A stretch of 64,000 bases of DNA from Micrasema longulum (Eukaryota; Arthropoda; Insecta; Trichoptera; Brachycentridae). The stretch is taken from NCBI GenBank assembly GCA_022494885.1, contig JAGVSM010001697.1:186001-250000 (forward strand). Direction: 5' to 3'. Below are positions 35,082 to 48,200 of the stretch, one piece after another. Positions within the stretch are counted from its first letter, which is position 1; each line of letters begins with the position of its first letter. The notes under the pieces were generated by a model, which was not told the origin of the DNA, searched no databases, and saw only the letters and a program-made list of their open reading frames with translations. Position numbers and translations under genes: made by a program.

Positions 35082-35369
35082 TTGGTATTTAAGCCCTATT
35101 TTATTACAGGTCTTCTTTATGAGACAAATTTACTTTGCTTTTTCCGAAGCAAACTATCATATTTCAATTTAGGTTGGGGAAATTGCTCTCGTTCAATCCT
35201 TGAACCAGTGAAAATAGCACGAAAATGGATCATGAAGATCATTCTTAAAAAACCCTTGAGGTATCCAATGGAAGATCTATTTGCTGAGTTAAAGATATTG
35301 GATGCAAGACCATTGTTTGTGAGTTGCCTACTACTTAAATTTTATGATAAATTAAGTGAGGTCAAATGA
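35082..35369 (+). pseudogene. Non-LTR reverse-transcriptase C-terminal remnant
   Basis: The frame includes KIARKWIMKIILKKPLRYPM followed by EDLFAELKILDARPLF, the post-polymerase segment common in CR1/jockey-like elements (several residues before a conserved LF). It is short and isolated, with no polymerase motifs, so it is a truncated dead copy. Confidence 0.65.
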
Positions 35370-36092
35370 TCCCAACAAAATATTAACACTCGTTTAGCAA
35401 CACAAATCAACTATACTGTCCCATTTTTATCAACCGCCTTTGGTAAAAACCAATATAATGTAATTGCTTTAAAAATATTTATTCATTTATTGCCAAATAT
35501 GAAAGACTCAAAATGTAAAAACAAATTTTAAAATAAAAATGACTGCACATATAAAAAGTGTAGCAAAAGATTTTTTTGAAAAATTTATGAAGATCAATAA
35601 ACGTAGTACTTTATATTATTGGTCTACATATTATTTTTATTTTCATGATTTTCATTACATTTTAATTATTTTTTATTACATACCATACTATATTATTTAT
35701 GTTTAAGTAACATTTATTCTTGGCACATATACATACTTTTTATTTAAATAATAACAAATTTTTATTTCTTACATTTGATTAGCTAGGCATCTATAATTAA
35801 GTACTTATAGTTTTTTTTTTGTTATTGTTATATTTCTATAAAACTATTTATGCTATAAAATATAAAAAAATCACCATATTAGAACAGGCTGAGCTATGCA
35901 AGATGGAGACTATCCTAAACAGAGAACATTTCGTTCTCATTTTTTATTCACTAGTTTTAGATAGTTTTATACAGATCCCTGTAATTAAATATGTAAACGT
36001 ATTTTATGCAATAAATGTATAAAATAAAAGTGAACATTGTACATACTATCTAATCAATCTGTTATACATTAGTTGCGTAACCGTTTACTTTA

Positions 36093-36100
36093 TATATAAG
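36093..36100 (+). promoter_or_regulatory. L3 TATA box
   Basis: TATATAAG, 29 bp before the L3 start codon. Unlike the other four genes I find no TGATAA just upstream. Confidence 0.4.
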
Positions 36101-36128
36101 AAATGTCGCAGAAAAAACAGGTGTCAAA

Positions 36129-39100
36129 ATGAAACACTTTTTTATCTCAAGTTTAGTATTGGGTGGAATATTTTTTGGTGAGTTAATTATTTTTGTTCAT
36201 TTTATTTTTCTGTGTTAACACTTCACTACACACAACCGGTATCGAGGCATTAATTTATATTGTGTTATATATCCTTGTTATGAGAGATGCCATATAAATA
36301 TTCTAAATAATATATGCATATATATACATACATATACATACGTATACATATTATACATAAATAGTATAAATATATAATGGTATTAATATAAGCACTAATG
36401 ATTGTTGTGCAGATCCTGATTTTGATCAAAAATAATGTAACTTACATTTAAAAAGGCAGAGTTTTTTTAATTTGTTTTTTTTTTCAAAATAACCAAACAT
36501 TTTTATGAACACAAAAAATTTAGACATCAATTAATAGTTTGAGTAATTTCAATCCATTTTATTACAGTTTATTAAAATATCTCAGATCTAAAATAAATCA
36601 ATTTGCTAAATGTTATTTAATATTTGTATATAACCACTTACCGACTCTTCCATGTCTACCGGTTTCGAGAGGTACCCATCTCTTCGTCAGGACACTCATT
36701 AAACCAACATGCAAAATCCACTATACACCACAGTAGACATAGAAAAGTCGGTAAGTGGTTAAATACAAATATCAAATGACATTTAGTCAAATGATTGACG
36801 ACAAAGTTAATGCTTTAAATATTAATAATATTAAACCAATTTGCATATTTTAAGCCAGTAGAGATGGCCTAATATTTAAATATAAACTATTGCTGCTTGT
36901 GATAATACAATATGCTTCTTTTACTGGTTTAAATTTTTAAATATGATGCTATTTTCTGGCATAATATTGGTTTATTTATAGTTTACAACATTTTTTTCCT
37001 ATTGTATCTTGTATATGTCAAAAAAATGAAATAAAAACTTTTATTTAGCTACATGTTAATAATAAAATCCAGTACCAAAATTACTGATCAAAAATTTATT
37101 TTCATTTCAAAATATGCTGATAAGTTTTTTTGAAAATACGACGATAAGACAAAAATTATAATTTGACATTGGTCAATCTAATTTAATTTAGTACTAGTAT
37201 ATACGCATTTTTTATCGCTCTTTTCTTAACTCTTAAAACGCTGTAGTAAAAAATCCTTTGCGCACGGTGATGTAACATCGTGTTACCAAAATATGGGATA
37301 TTCTAAAGTTCAGACATTTATAAAAAAATAAAATATTGACATACTGTTAAATAATTCCTTTTCCATAATTTGTAAAAACGAAAGTACAATGTTACCCTGT
37401 TGCAGCGGATAAAAAAAATCTGGCACCCAACGGTTGTCTTAAATGCGTGTACCCCGGCTCACTGTCAATAACTGACTAAATTTCTTTCACACAAACATCG
37501 GCCGCAGAACAGTGTCTCAATCTTTCTTAAATAGGTTATTTTTTTGTGATCTATCCTATACAGATTTATTGCAGTATTGGCGTCACATTCATTCTTCGCA
37601 TAGCAAGGACAAATACTTTTGTACTGAAATCCTGCATATTTATATAAATTTAATTTTCAAAATCCGGTGTGACAATGTCCATTTGAAAACAACAAAAAAT
37701 AGAACTTCATCATTAAAAAAATAAGAGAGATATATCAAGTATTGTATCGTATGTAGACTAGATTGACACTAGAGTTAAATATGACACACTTTCCATGACT
37801 GCCTAGATCTTGCCATGACCAAGTCTACCGTTCTTTTAAATGGTTTCTTTGATAGTTTCTAAGATTCCAAGATTACAAAATTGTTTAGTTTAAGTTCAAT
37901 TCAATATTGTTTTTGTCTATAATGCCAATTTAGTAGGACTATCGTAAATCTGTTGATTGGCTTACAAAAATACTTTTTTTATTATTTGCTTATTACAGCT
38001 TTGACCATCATGTAGAAATGTTAGGCAGAAACAATGAAATAGTTTTGATAAATGTTACATGAGAGCAAAACCACCAAACGAAATGTTTTGTAAATTGAAA
38101 ATAATATAATTATAAATAAATTGTCTATGTTTTATGAATGTATGTTTGTGTATGCACATGGGTGTATGTACGTGTGTGTGTATGTACATGTGTATATATG
38201 TGTGTATATATATGTGTGTATGAGTGTATGTATATGTATCAAAATGTGTATACGAGTAAGTTTGTATTTTATTAGTCTGTATTTTCTATTAATTTGTTAA
38301 ATATTATCATATATTAGCATGTAATTGCCTAGCTTGGAATGAGGTATGTACCCTTGTTAGCTGGGCAAAGTAAACGTAAAATTGTATTTTATATAAAAGG
38401 TGTAAATAAATAAATAAAATAAAAAAATAAATACGTCTTCAAATAAAAATACCAAAATATTTACATAAAACAAAAATCACAGTAATACACAAATATTACA
38501 TTGCCAAGAAAAACACGTTACTGGACCAGAAATTAAACGAATAAATTACATCGTATTATTTTTGTAAATTAATATAATTTTGCTGACTCGAAAACACCAT
38601 TCAGATAAAAAAATGAATAATTGCCCACTTGAAACCACGGATTAATACGTGTTTCTCAATACGACTAACACAAATATCTAAAGATAAAATTATTATTCAA
38701 AAAAATATATTCGAGAAACAAATTTAGAGACATTATTTTTGATAAGTGGTACTGAAAACTGGAATTTAATTATTTTACAGCTTTCTCATCCGGCCAACCG
38801 GTGGATGCAGAGGAGAATCAATATGCCTGGATACCAGATAAAAATGGAATTTTTCATCACGTAAATTTACTAGAAGAAACACCTCTAACCACTAAATTTG
38901 ATCCTGAAGAAGATATTGTTTATCTACTTTTCACAAAGTAAGTATTTACTTAGATTTAAGGCTTCAGATTGTGCCTTTCAGATACCTAATTCAATTAAAA
39001 TTATTAATTCTTAAAAGACTGTCTTAAATAATTTCTTTGCGCGCGGTGATGAAACATTTTGTTACCGCTAGTAAAAGACGGAATATTCTAAAGTTCAGAC

Positions 39101-42100
39101 ATAAAAAAAAAAAAGAGACATCATCATCACAATCATTCCTTTATTCGTACCTAAAAGGGCATAAGGCACTGCTTTGGTTCAACAATCGCAGCAAATCATC
39201 GAGCCACTCTCGAGTCTACTTTGCACCAAGGAGTTGTAAAGAGTTCTCAGTACGCAAGTATTTTCCAAAGCTGACAGTACGCATAATGAATCCTAACATC
39301 TTTAATTCATTACCACTGATTATCTCACTGCGTTCATGAAATATCAGGGTACTCACAAATCTAACGCCCAAATTTTTAACATTTGATGTTGGTATCAGAT
39401 TCTGTTCATTTATTTTGTAGCAAAAAAATAGAGTTTTTTGATCCCTATTGAAAATCATGACCAAACACAAATGAACATTAAACCTAAGTTTGTAACGCCT
39501 CCCCCATTCACATAAATTAGATATATTTGTTTAGAAAAGAATTTTTTTTTTCAAAGTTGTCAGCTTTAATAAAAGTTGAAGCTGACAATCACCCGCAAAT
39601 AACAAAAAACGCGAGTTCAAAATTAAATTTCTAATGAAAATATGAAAAATGAAAATAGAGAACAACAATGGACCCAGATTAGAGGCTTGTGGGACACCCG
39701 AGAAAATATAAAAGTTAGTTGTATCTCTACATAATATGTTTTCGGCATTTGTTTAGGGAAAACCCTACTGAAGGTCAAGTTATCAAAAAAGGGGATTTGG
39801 AAAGCCTCCAAAACTCCAACTTTGATCTGAAGAAACCAGTCAAGTTTACAATCCATGGCTGGACTGAAGACAAAACCTCAGGAACTAACATAGTTATAAC
39901 TGAAGGTAAGTAAAATAATATTAAATCATATATGTATACTATTGACTAAATGCCACTTGTGCTGGCGACCTAGGAATTATACCAGAAACCCTAGACGACA
40001 AAGCGAGGATGCAGATAGCCCAAGATTGTTTGGCATACAGAAGGATAGAAGAGGCCTACGTTCAAGAGTGAACGAATACACGCTAAAGATGAAGACATTG
40101 GCGTTGGGTTTTTTGGTTATTTAAATGGAGTACCAGTAACAGTTACTGTTTCACAAACTTAACTATTTTTAACAATGTTCTGAGTATGCTCAAATGTTTG
40201 CATACAGGCTGGATTTCTGGAGTAATTTAGATCTTAAGTTTGTTGCAACAGAGAGAGAAAACATTTAAGAGAAAGAAATATGGAAGTCTAGACATTTACA
40301 GGGCATATGACCTGTCATTGGCTTGTTTAAGTGGCTACTCAACACACTGTGTAACATTCGCCATTCTACCCACGTTTCAACATCCACATTTTCTCAGCTC
40401 CTTCATCTGTTGACTTTTGTAAAGCAAAGAAGCTGAAACTTTAATCATGTTAGTGAGCTTCATCCGGCTGAACCAATACACCTACTAGGCAACGCCAGAA
40501 AACTATTTTTGTATTTTTTATAATTCTTCGAAAACCAGTTTGTTGATTCAACAATATTTTGAGTTTGTCCAAATGAACAGGCTGGATTTCCTTCCTCCTA
40601 GCGCAGTAAGGAGAGAACCCATTCAATACCCATTCACCGCTCAATTTTTTTTGCCGACTCTTTTTGTGCGGGAAGATTATTCCATAATCGAGTAGTAGCT
40701 ACTCGATTATGGAATAATCTTCCCACTTATATTTGGGTTTTTACATTTTCCTTCCTCTTTCCTTTTCTCTCTACCCCGTCCTCTCTTTATAGTGCAGTGT
40801 AAATATTTATTTTATTTTTATTTCTTAAAAAAACTGCGTATATGCATGTATAAACCAATGTTTTGTTTTACAATGAACATATTATAATTTACGTTTATAT
40901 ACCACTGATATTTTCAAATTAAACGGTTTGGAAAGGAAAAAAAAATACCTTTTGACAATATCCCCGCTCGTATGCAGATGATTGTAATCTGTAAACGTAT
41001 ATAAAGTGTTTAAATAAATAAATGACAGGTCGTAAGCCTGCTAATGCCCAGACTTCTATATTTCCTTCTATAAAATGTTCTACATCTCTCTTGTTAATTT
41101 AAACAGCGTGTATCTTTCACCATTCTACCTCTTCTTCCAACGTATGTGTATTTAATCAAAATTCAATTTTAGCATTTCTAAAAGAAATGGATGTGAACAT
41201 GATCACAGTGGATTGGGGAATTGGAGCTCAAGTTGGATATTTAGAGGCAGTGACAAACGTCCTTACTGCGGGAACCAGCGTTGCAGGATTCGTTGATTGG
41301 CTGAACACCTTGGGGGTAGAATTTAGCGACATCCACCTTATTGGCCACAGCTTAGGGGGGCAGATGGTGGGAATAGCGGCCAGGTCTTGCACCCGCGGAC
41401 AAATTGAATACGTTACATGTAAGAAATACTTTTTTTTATACGCACCTGGGTAGCAATCACAAACGCTTTTCTTCCCGGTATATTTGGAGACGGTATGCTT
41501 AACGTTTTAGCAACTCTTCAGTATTTTTGATTCATTTGTGATCAGTAAGGCTCATGTGGTGTTATTGTTAATTCAAAATGATATAACTATGATACGATTT
41601 TTTTTTAAATTGGGCATTTTGTGTTTTGTAAAATAAGACTGTACCAGATGATGGAGAGCTCTTTCGAGTAGCTTTTCTCGATGCCAGGAGACTTATGTCT
41701 TCAGATGTACTGGACAATCTGTGCTTGGGTCTATTGGCATGTGAAACCGGTATCATTATATTTCACCCTTTTATTGGTCGCTTATAATTTTGACCATATC
41801 AAGTTTGACAATTGTACTTAAATAATGCATTTTTTAAGCAGTGAACAAAATTGTTGGTCAAAATAATAAAAATTAAAACTAAACCAAGAAGTTTCATTGA
41901 TAAGTTTATTTATAATTTTATCATAATCTAATGATTGATGACGTATTTTTTTCTTTAAACATATTATCTTTTACCTACAGCTATAAAATATTTTATACTT
42001 AAAAAAAGGGCTCACTAAGCAGGTTTGAACTGTAAAGCCAAAGTTGATCTTTTAATAAGGGATGTTATACCCTGTCTGCGTAAGGACTCGAAGTTGACCG

Positions 42101-43551
42101 TACAGATTTTTTAGTAAAGTAGTAAACCTATTATACTTAGTAGACCTATTCAACTAAACATATTTTTCAATGGAATGATGTAAATTATATTATATTACAA
42201 ATACCATTTATTCCAGCCTTGGATCCTGCCCACCCAGCATGGCATTCGAATAGTCCAAGAATCAGGAAGACGGACGCCAAGTATGTGGAAGTTATACACA
42301 GCTGTATTTCTCTTTTGGGAATGTTGGATGCAGTTGGACACAATGACTTCTATCCGAATAAGGGAGCACACCCGATGCCAGGGTGTGAAAACCAAGTGTT
42401 CTGCTCTCACGAAAGGTCGAGAGAATACTTTGCTAGCTCTATTGGGAATGAAAACTTTGTCGGGAAACAATGCAAAACTAAAGAAGAAGCCATAGCTGGG
42501 GTTGAAAATTGCACGGGAGATGCAACTTTGTATATGGGAGGATCAATAATAAAACCAGAGTAAGTCCCATTTTGAAATATGCATGAAATTGAACGACTCT
42601 TAAAATTTTAACAATTCAGATTTTCCTAAACTAATTAATCGTAGTGTTCAGTTTAAAAACCAAGTTCAGATAAGTAAATAATTTAGTTTTTAACGAGTTT
42701 CATCGATTTTCATTTTTTGATTGCCTAAAAAAACTATCAAAGAATGTTTATAATTAGTTTCTTTTAAATAATGAATATAATGGCAGTAAACAAATTAAAT
42801 ACTTTTCTGAAATATTATCATTAAGACGTTCAATTTACGCACGGAAGGAATTTAGCGGCTGATTCCCGGTGAGGCCACAAAAATTAAATGTGTTTTTTCT
42901 TAAGCCTGGCTGTAATTTATCCCTGCAATTAGACTTCATGGTCCGTTGTGGTACAAAAAAATATAGTGAAAAATCTGTGTCATGAGGAGGAAATGAAATC
43001 CGTGGTATTTTTTAATTATTTTTTGGAGAACTCAATTTGTTCATCCAGGATATTGAACATTCTGGGGGGTCAAAAAAAAGAAGAAAAAAAGTCATACGTG
43101 TTTTTGGTATAAAATAATTCAAATTACAAGGAAACCTCGTACGAGCATTCTGCCGGGATCTTTTAAAAAACCAAATTGGATCAGTTCTAGGGTGTGGAAA
43201 ACCGAAATACAAAACCTTGATTTGACCAATTTTAACTACTCAATAGCAGTCCGACATGCAGTTGTCTATTTTGCAAACTATTTGAGAAGGCATCTGCAAG
43301 AGAGTAACAGAAATTTTTTAATCAAATACCTATTTAGCAAACCGCTCTTCCGCGGCATATCTTAACATGTTCATGCATATTTTTACGTTTTTGTTTCATG
43401 AAAGAATTTAACCAATATCCAGAATTTTACTCCATATTATATATTTTAAAATTATGTACTTATACAATTAAACTTACGTTTTTTCAGAATGGGGATATTT
43501 GCTTTAAATACCAATGCAGAACGCCCTTATTACCAGGAAGGAAAAATCTAA
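36129..43551 (+). CDS. L3: secreted pancreatic-lipase-family enzyme, paralogue of L1
   Basis: Exons 36129-36177, 38781-38937, 39757-39905, 41173-41418, 42217-42559 and 43488-43551, giving 335 residues. The signal peptide is MKHFFISSLVLGGIFFG. Triad Ser178 (GHSLGGQ), Asp203 (LDPAHP) and His265 (CSHERS); the lid is the five residues between Cys257 and Cys263. It shares with L1 the phrases KKPVKFTIHGWTEDK, MDVNMITVDW and HERSREYFASS, and the extra cysteines in GRSC and IHSC. The C-terminus is slightly longer than in the other four (PYYQEGKI). The likely role is extracellular hydrolysis of lipid esters, possibly phospholipids. It is convergent with L4, whose stop lies 1.7 kb away, and divergent from L2 across the P element. 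Introns 1-3 hold MITE and retroposon pieces. Confidence 0.9.
36629..36765. mobile_element. Small inverted-repeat MITE in L3 intron 1
   Basis: About 137 bp: ATAACCACTTACCGACT at the left, AGTCGGTAAGTGGTTA at the right; arms of about 30 bp end in TGTCTAC. A solo end (GTAGACATAGAAAAGTCGGT) lies near 10930 and another near 6797. Confidence 0.7.
37218..37772 (+). mobile_element. Rep-C element, copy 3, flanked by TTAA
   Basis: Left end TTAACTCTTAAAACGC, right end CACTAGAGTTAA. The interior has GCGCACGGTGATGTAACATC, ATATTCTAAAGTTCAGAC and AGAGATATATCAAG. The TTAA on both sides with short CTCT/AGAG ends suggests piggyBac-type insertion. Confidence 0.55.
38130..38425. repeat. TG-rich tract and retroposon tail
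   Basis: 38130-38260 is an irregular (TG)n/(TATG)n run. 38320-38420 has CTAGCTTGGAATGAGGTATG followed by TAAATAAATAAAATAAA, a 3' end of a non-LTR element. Confidence 0.5.
39030..39480. other. L3 intron 2 with a Rep-C end piece
   Basis: 39035-39100 matches the Rep-C end (GCGCGCGGTGATGAAACAT, AATATTCTAAAGTTCAGAC). The minus-strand frame at 39216-39470 (SNVKNLGVRFVSTLIFHER) resembles the segment of non-LTR reverse transcriptases after the catalytic loop, where VKNLGV is typical. It is probably a retroposon scrap. Confidence 0.45.
40170..40600. mobile_element. Rep-A MITE in L3 intron 3
   Basis: Ends AACAATGTTCTGAGTATGCTC at the left and CAACAATATTTTGAGTTTGTC near 40550. The interior has CATATGACCTGTCATTGGC and CTACTAGGCAACGCC. 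Another interior piece, inverted, follows at about 41025-41125. Confidence 0.6.
40650..41025 (+). mobile_element. 5'-truncated non-LTR element with inverted 5' start
   Basis: From 40699 the plus strand reads in frame TRLWNNLPTY, the end-of-reverse-transcriptase block of CR1/jockey-like elements, then a 3'-UTR (GACAATATCCCCGC) and a TAAATAAATAAA tail. Immediately before it, 40670-40695 is the exact reverse complement of 40699-40724 (26 bp, 3-bp gap). Such inverted 5' ends arise by twin priming during insertion. Confidence 0.65.
41419..42216. other. L3 intron 4
   Basis: Unique AT-rich sequence; the GC-richer patch at 41640-41750 forms no supported exon. Confidence 0.45.
43010..43370. repeat. 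Rep-E dispersed repeat in L3 intron 5
   Basis: Shares GTCCGACATGCAG, GAAGGCATCTGCAAGA, AATACCTATTTA and GGCATATC with 51960-52175 in the same order and orientation. No coding content; type unknown. Confidence 0.5.
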
Positions 43552-43757
43552 AATCTTCAAAACCTCTAACACAGCTTTAAGTGAAAATCACGATTTAAAA
43601 AAAAAAGAATATGTAATAATTGTATGAAGAGATTTATGTTATCAATTTATTTACAATCGAGTTTCATTTTATAAGTAATATTTTATTTTAATTACCTAGA
43701 TTAAGCAACTCTATTGTATTTATTTGTACGAAAAATTTAAAGTATTTGATACAATTT

Positions 43758-43797
43758 AATAAATGTTTTTTTAAATGAAATGGGATTATATAATAAA
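43758..43797 (+). terminator. L3 polyadenylation signals
   Basis: AATAAA at 43758-43763 and at 43792-43797, roughly 205 and 240 bases after the stop. Confidence 0.45.
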
Positions 43798-43799
43798 GT

Positions 43800-45160
43800 T
43801 CTTATAATATAAACACAACCTTCGCGTCTATAGATATTTGGATATGTTTTTTTGTCTACAAGTTTTCAATATTTATCTTTTAAATAAAATGGCTATCAAA
43901 TGTTTTGTTTAAAAAGTATTAATGTTGATTCATGAAAAGTAAGAAAAATATTATCTAGGTATTATTAACAGTAATAAATCATGAAATTAAATTGCTATCT
44001 ATCATCATCACAAAAAGCTGTAGATAAAATCTTGTTTTTAATTTATATATAAATTGGTCAAATCTGAGCGGCGTTTTAAGGCTTCAAAACATGCACATTA
44101 GGGTGGGCCATTATTTTTTTTTCCAAATTTCAAAATAAAGGGGATCTAAAAAGTTGCATTTTGAATTACTTGGAATGCAAAAAATATACAAAAAAATTAA
44201 TTCGATACTACTTTTAGCCCTCAACCAGAGCTTGAAGTTTTCGAAAAAGTTAAGTTTTTGCGCTAAACCGGCTGTCATTTCGTATTGAATAAAGAAAATT
44301 AATATTATCGATTTAATGAAAAGCTGATTAATTTAGACGTAATATATTGTGAAAAAAATACAAAAATTATACACTAAAAAAATGCTTTAAAATTATGCTT
44401 AACTTTTATAGTGCCATTTTCATGAAAACCTCGTCGAAGGCGTTGCATAGTTAATTAATATAATATCCTGCAAGTGTGGAGCTAATGTTATCAAAAGTCT
44501 TGCATCTATAAAGCACATGGAAGAATTATTTAATTCTTATATTCTAGATTTTTTTGCAGCAACAAAAAAAAAACGTAAATTCGCTCAAAAAAAGTGTTCG
44601 GTAAGTCACAAAAGCACATAAAATACTTAGAAAATAAACTCTTTTTTAAAACATTGTAGTTAAAAATAGGACAAAATTAATGATCGGGGACCAAAGGTAG
44701 TCATTGTAGGTTGTGTCCTAATTCTGGTATGTTCTCTTCTAAGAGGCATTTATATGTATGTTACAAAAATGTATTACTTACAGTTTTTATTTACATCTTG
44801 AAGTACCTCTTTAATAAATTAAAGGTGAGTAAAAGTATTTGCGCACCTACTTAATACTATGATCATGCGTAAAATGAGTTCCCTAGAATAAGCAATTTTA
44901 CCTAAACCAACATTAACCACTTTCGAGAATGAAATAAAAATTTACGTAAAAAACATGATTTTCCTAATTAAGCAAATAAGCAGGCTGATGTCAATAATGC
45001 AACAATTGGATTGTATTGAAAAACTGTATGTAGATAATAATACCAAACATTTATTCAAAACAACAACTTCGATCAAATCTAACTTAAATGAAACCTTTTT
45101 TTTCATTTTTACAAACATTAAAAAATGCAAAAACATAAAATAAAAATACAGAAACTTCCG
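43800..45160. other. Intergenic DNA between L3 and L4
   Basis: AT-rich. 44405-44525 is a diverged Rep-D copy (GCCATTTTCATGAAAACCTC, GTCTTGCATCTA). The overlapping small frames at 44942-45163 show no family resemblance. Confidence 0.45.
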
Positions 45161-45168
45161 CAATTATC

Positions 45169-45174
45169 TTTATT
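45169..45174 (-). terminator. L4 polyadenylation signal
   Basis: AATAAA on the minus strand, 80 bases past the L4 stop codon. Confidence 0.5.
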
Positions 45175-45253
45175 TTCAATAAAATATCACGGCTATAATA
45201 TCCATATTAAAGTTCTGCGATCTGTTGTAAATTTATCAGAGTGATGTGTATTT

Positions 45254-48200
45254 TTAACCTTGATAGTAAGGCTTTGCAGCGTTGGTGTGAAGATAAAATA
45301 TTCCTTTTCTGTAAAATAAAAACAAAGTTTTGTAAGCCAATTGAAAAAATATACATATTATTTCATTGTTAGGTAAAATGGTTTGCAACCAAGAACTAAC
45401 TTGATGGACACTGTTAATAAAATAAATGAGAAAAATAAATTGTAAAAAATGTAGCTGAGGTAGATTTGACAAAGCAAATTTTTTCACATCTTCTCAAAAT
45501 GAATCTTAGATAAGGTTAGTTAGAAATAAAAGCTCAAATTAAATTGTTGAATTCCAATGGTTGGAAGACTGGGGATTTTTTTTTTTGAGCCTTGCCTAGT
45601 TTACACAAATTTATCAAAATAATGTAGCAACACGTATCAATACATCTTGTAATGTTGAATGTTAAATTTGACGAGAGTATTTTGAGAATATCATAATTTT
45701 TGTAGTCAGTTGCTGGAGTGAACTCTTCGAGGAGTTAATCAGTTTGCAGCACTAATAATTATAATTAATTTTGACAATTTTTAAAGCGCCGTTTTCGTGA
45801 GTAATCACTTCAAGGGCGGTGTACATTACACTTAAATATATATTTTTTTTAAAATAAGATCTATCTACAGGCTAACTCTTAATTACTTCTTACTAACAGA
45901 CAAATTTTACAAAACTAAAATAGGTTTTCCACCTTATAAATTTTCTTTTAAAATAAATGTTTCGCGTTTTCATTATTTTCATATTTTTATTTTGCGGTTA
46001 TTTTCTTTAAATCGTAAATAGCCGTGTTCAAAAATAAATAAAAAAGTGGTAAAGCAAAATGCGAACCTCTGATCTGATGATCTAGGGTCCTCGATACTAG
46101 CCACCGGACTACAACCTAAATAAAATTGCATCAGTCTTTTTTTATAATTTCATAATTTGTACTCACGCGGCTTTTGGCTTGGACCCTCCCATGTGGAGTG
46201 AGCTAAGGTTAGAACACTTGCCGCTGGCCATTTCATTATAGTCTTTACATTGCATTGCCACGAACTTAGTGTGGTCCAATGAGTTGCCATAGTACTGCCA
46301 GGACTTCGCGTGGTTGCAACTTGTATCTGTGACAGTGCAACCAGGCATCAGTGAACCTCCATTTGGGTAGAAATCATTATGTCCTACCGGATCATTCAGA
46401 CCCTTTAGCCCACCGTTGGTATGAATAATTTCAACGTACGCTCCATCAGAAGGTCTGATCCTTTGGCTGCTACTAGTCCATAAAGGGTAAGCTGGATCCA
46501 AACCTTGAAAACAAGTTTTTAATTTCATTTATGTTCTAGTGTTGTCGACATTGGCAACGAGGCGTGCGGTTACGTTTTTCGATTTCTTACAAAGAAATTT
46601 CCAAGCTAATAGAACGATAATTAAATATCCATTCACGTTTTTATACTACTCAAGTCTGATTTCCGAAGTATAAGATAACATTCAACCTCTATAGTAAAAA
46701 AAATTCTCCTATTCCAAACATTTCAAATATAGCTTACTAGATAATTGATGAGTAAAATCAGTTTGCGAAATATAAACAAGGGGTTTTATGAGCGAGAAGA
46801 ATATAATACTGTGTCTCCAATGAAACCGCTTTTGAATACCTAAAACATGCCTTAACTAAGATTGCCTACTTTACAATCCACTGAGTTCACATCTTCTTAA
46901 ATTTTTACTACTGCCAATTTTTTTAACAGTTTGTGTGAGCGTTATTTGTGCTTGAAAGGTCTCGGTTGGATTAATAGGAGTTGCCAGCCTAAAGAGGGCC
47001 CTAGAGACTGTATTTTCGAATTACAAAGTGGACAAAAATTAAGATGATTATTTAAGTTTAGTTCATAATTTAAAAAAATATTTTATTTCATATTTACCTG
47101 TGATATAAGGCACTTTTCCCTTGGTGACCGATCTTCCTGTATATCCCACGACGTGAGCTCCCAGACTGTGCCCAACAATGTGAACATTGCTTAGTGGAAC
47201 CCCCTCGTTCACCAACCAATCTATTACCTTGCCCAGGAAGACGCCCGTTGGACCAACATTTTCCACCGCCACATTGTACAAGCCAGAAGCACCTACACCC
47301 CAGTCCACGATTATCAGATTGACATCCAAGGCATTGAGAAAAGCTGCAACAAATCAATTAATTTAATACCATATCATATTATTTATTGCCTTAAAGTTAG
47401 GCAAAGGGCTAAAGATGATCTGTTTTTGAACAATTTAATGTAAAAAATATAACGAGCAAAGCAGCTACCCACAGGAGCCTCTCTCACTATTTAGATGTGT
47501 GAGAGACAGATACATATGGCTGACTTTCCTTGTTCCGTTAGACTCAACAATTACTGAAAGAGCTGTTTGTTTCGGCTGTCTTAAAATTAAGTAATAATTT
47601 ACGTTTTTTAATGACAAATGGTTGTCGGAGTGGTACAAAAAAAAATCTGTTGACTAAAAGAAAAAGTTTATAACATAAACTCTTGAATTTGAGTAAGTCC
47701 AATAGTCGTGGGCTAACATTCCACTAAACAGATCTTTCTTCCTCTGTATGTCTCTCGTTCTCTTTTTTTCCAATTGAGTCTTTTTCACAAGACGTATTTT
47801 CCTGTTTTTTTTATTAGGATATAGCATAGATTTTGTTTATTAATTATCAGTATTCTACATTTTACTGACTTTATGATGAAAATGACTTAGTGACTTTTCC
47901 TCTTGAAATATTTCTATATTTATCTTTATTTTTTCATCCTTTGGTAAAAAAGCACTGGAATAATTACATTGAAGTTTTTTTTGCTGCTTTTTATTTTATC
48001 TTTACTTTAATTATCGATTTTTAACTTACTGTCTCTGAGCTCCTTACTGTAAACCCCATTTCCATTATCGGTCCATCCATGAACAACAAGTTTCACAGGC
48101 TTTGTTTTGTCAAAATTAGATGATGAAAGTGAGTTACTATTCTGATAAATGATTTTGTTGGGGCTTTGGAGGTTTTTTCTAAAAAACAACATAAAGTAGA

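Noticed and set aside
41640..41750. Possible extra exon in L3 intron 4
   Set aside because: Slightly GC-rich, but skipping it gives the same exon structure as the other four genes and no homologous exon exists in them.
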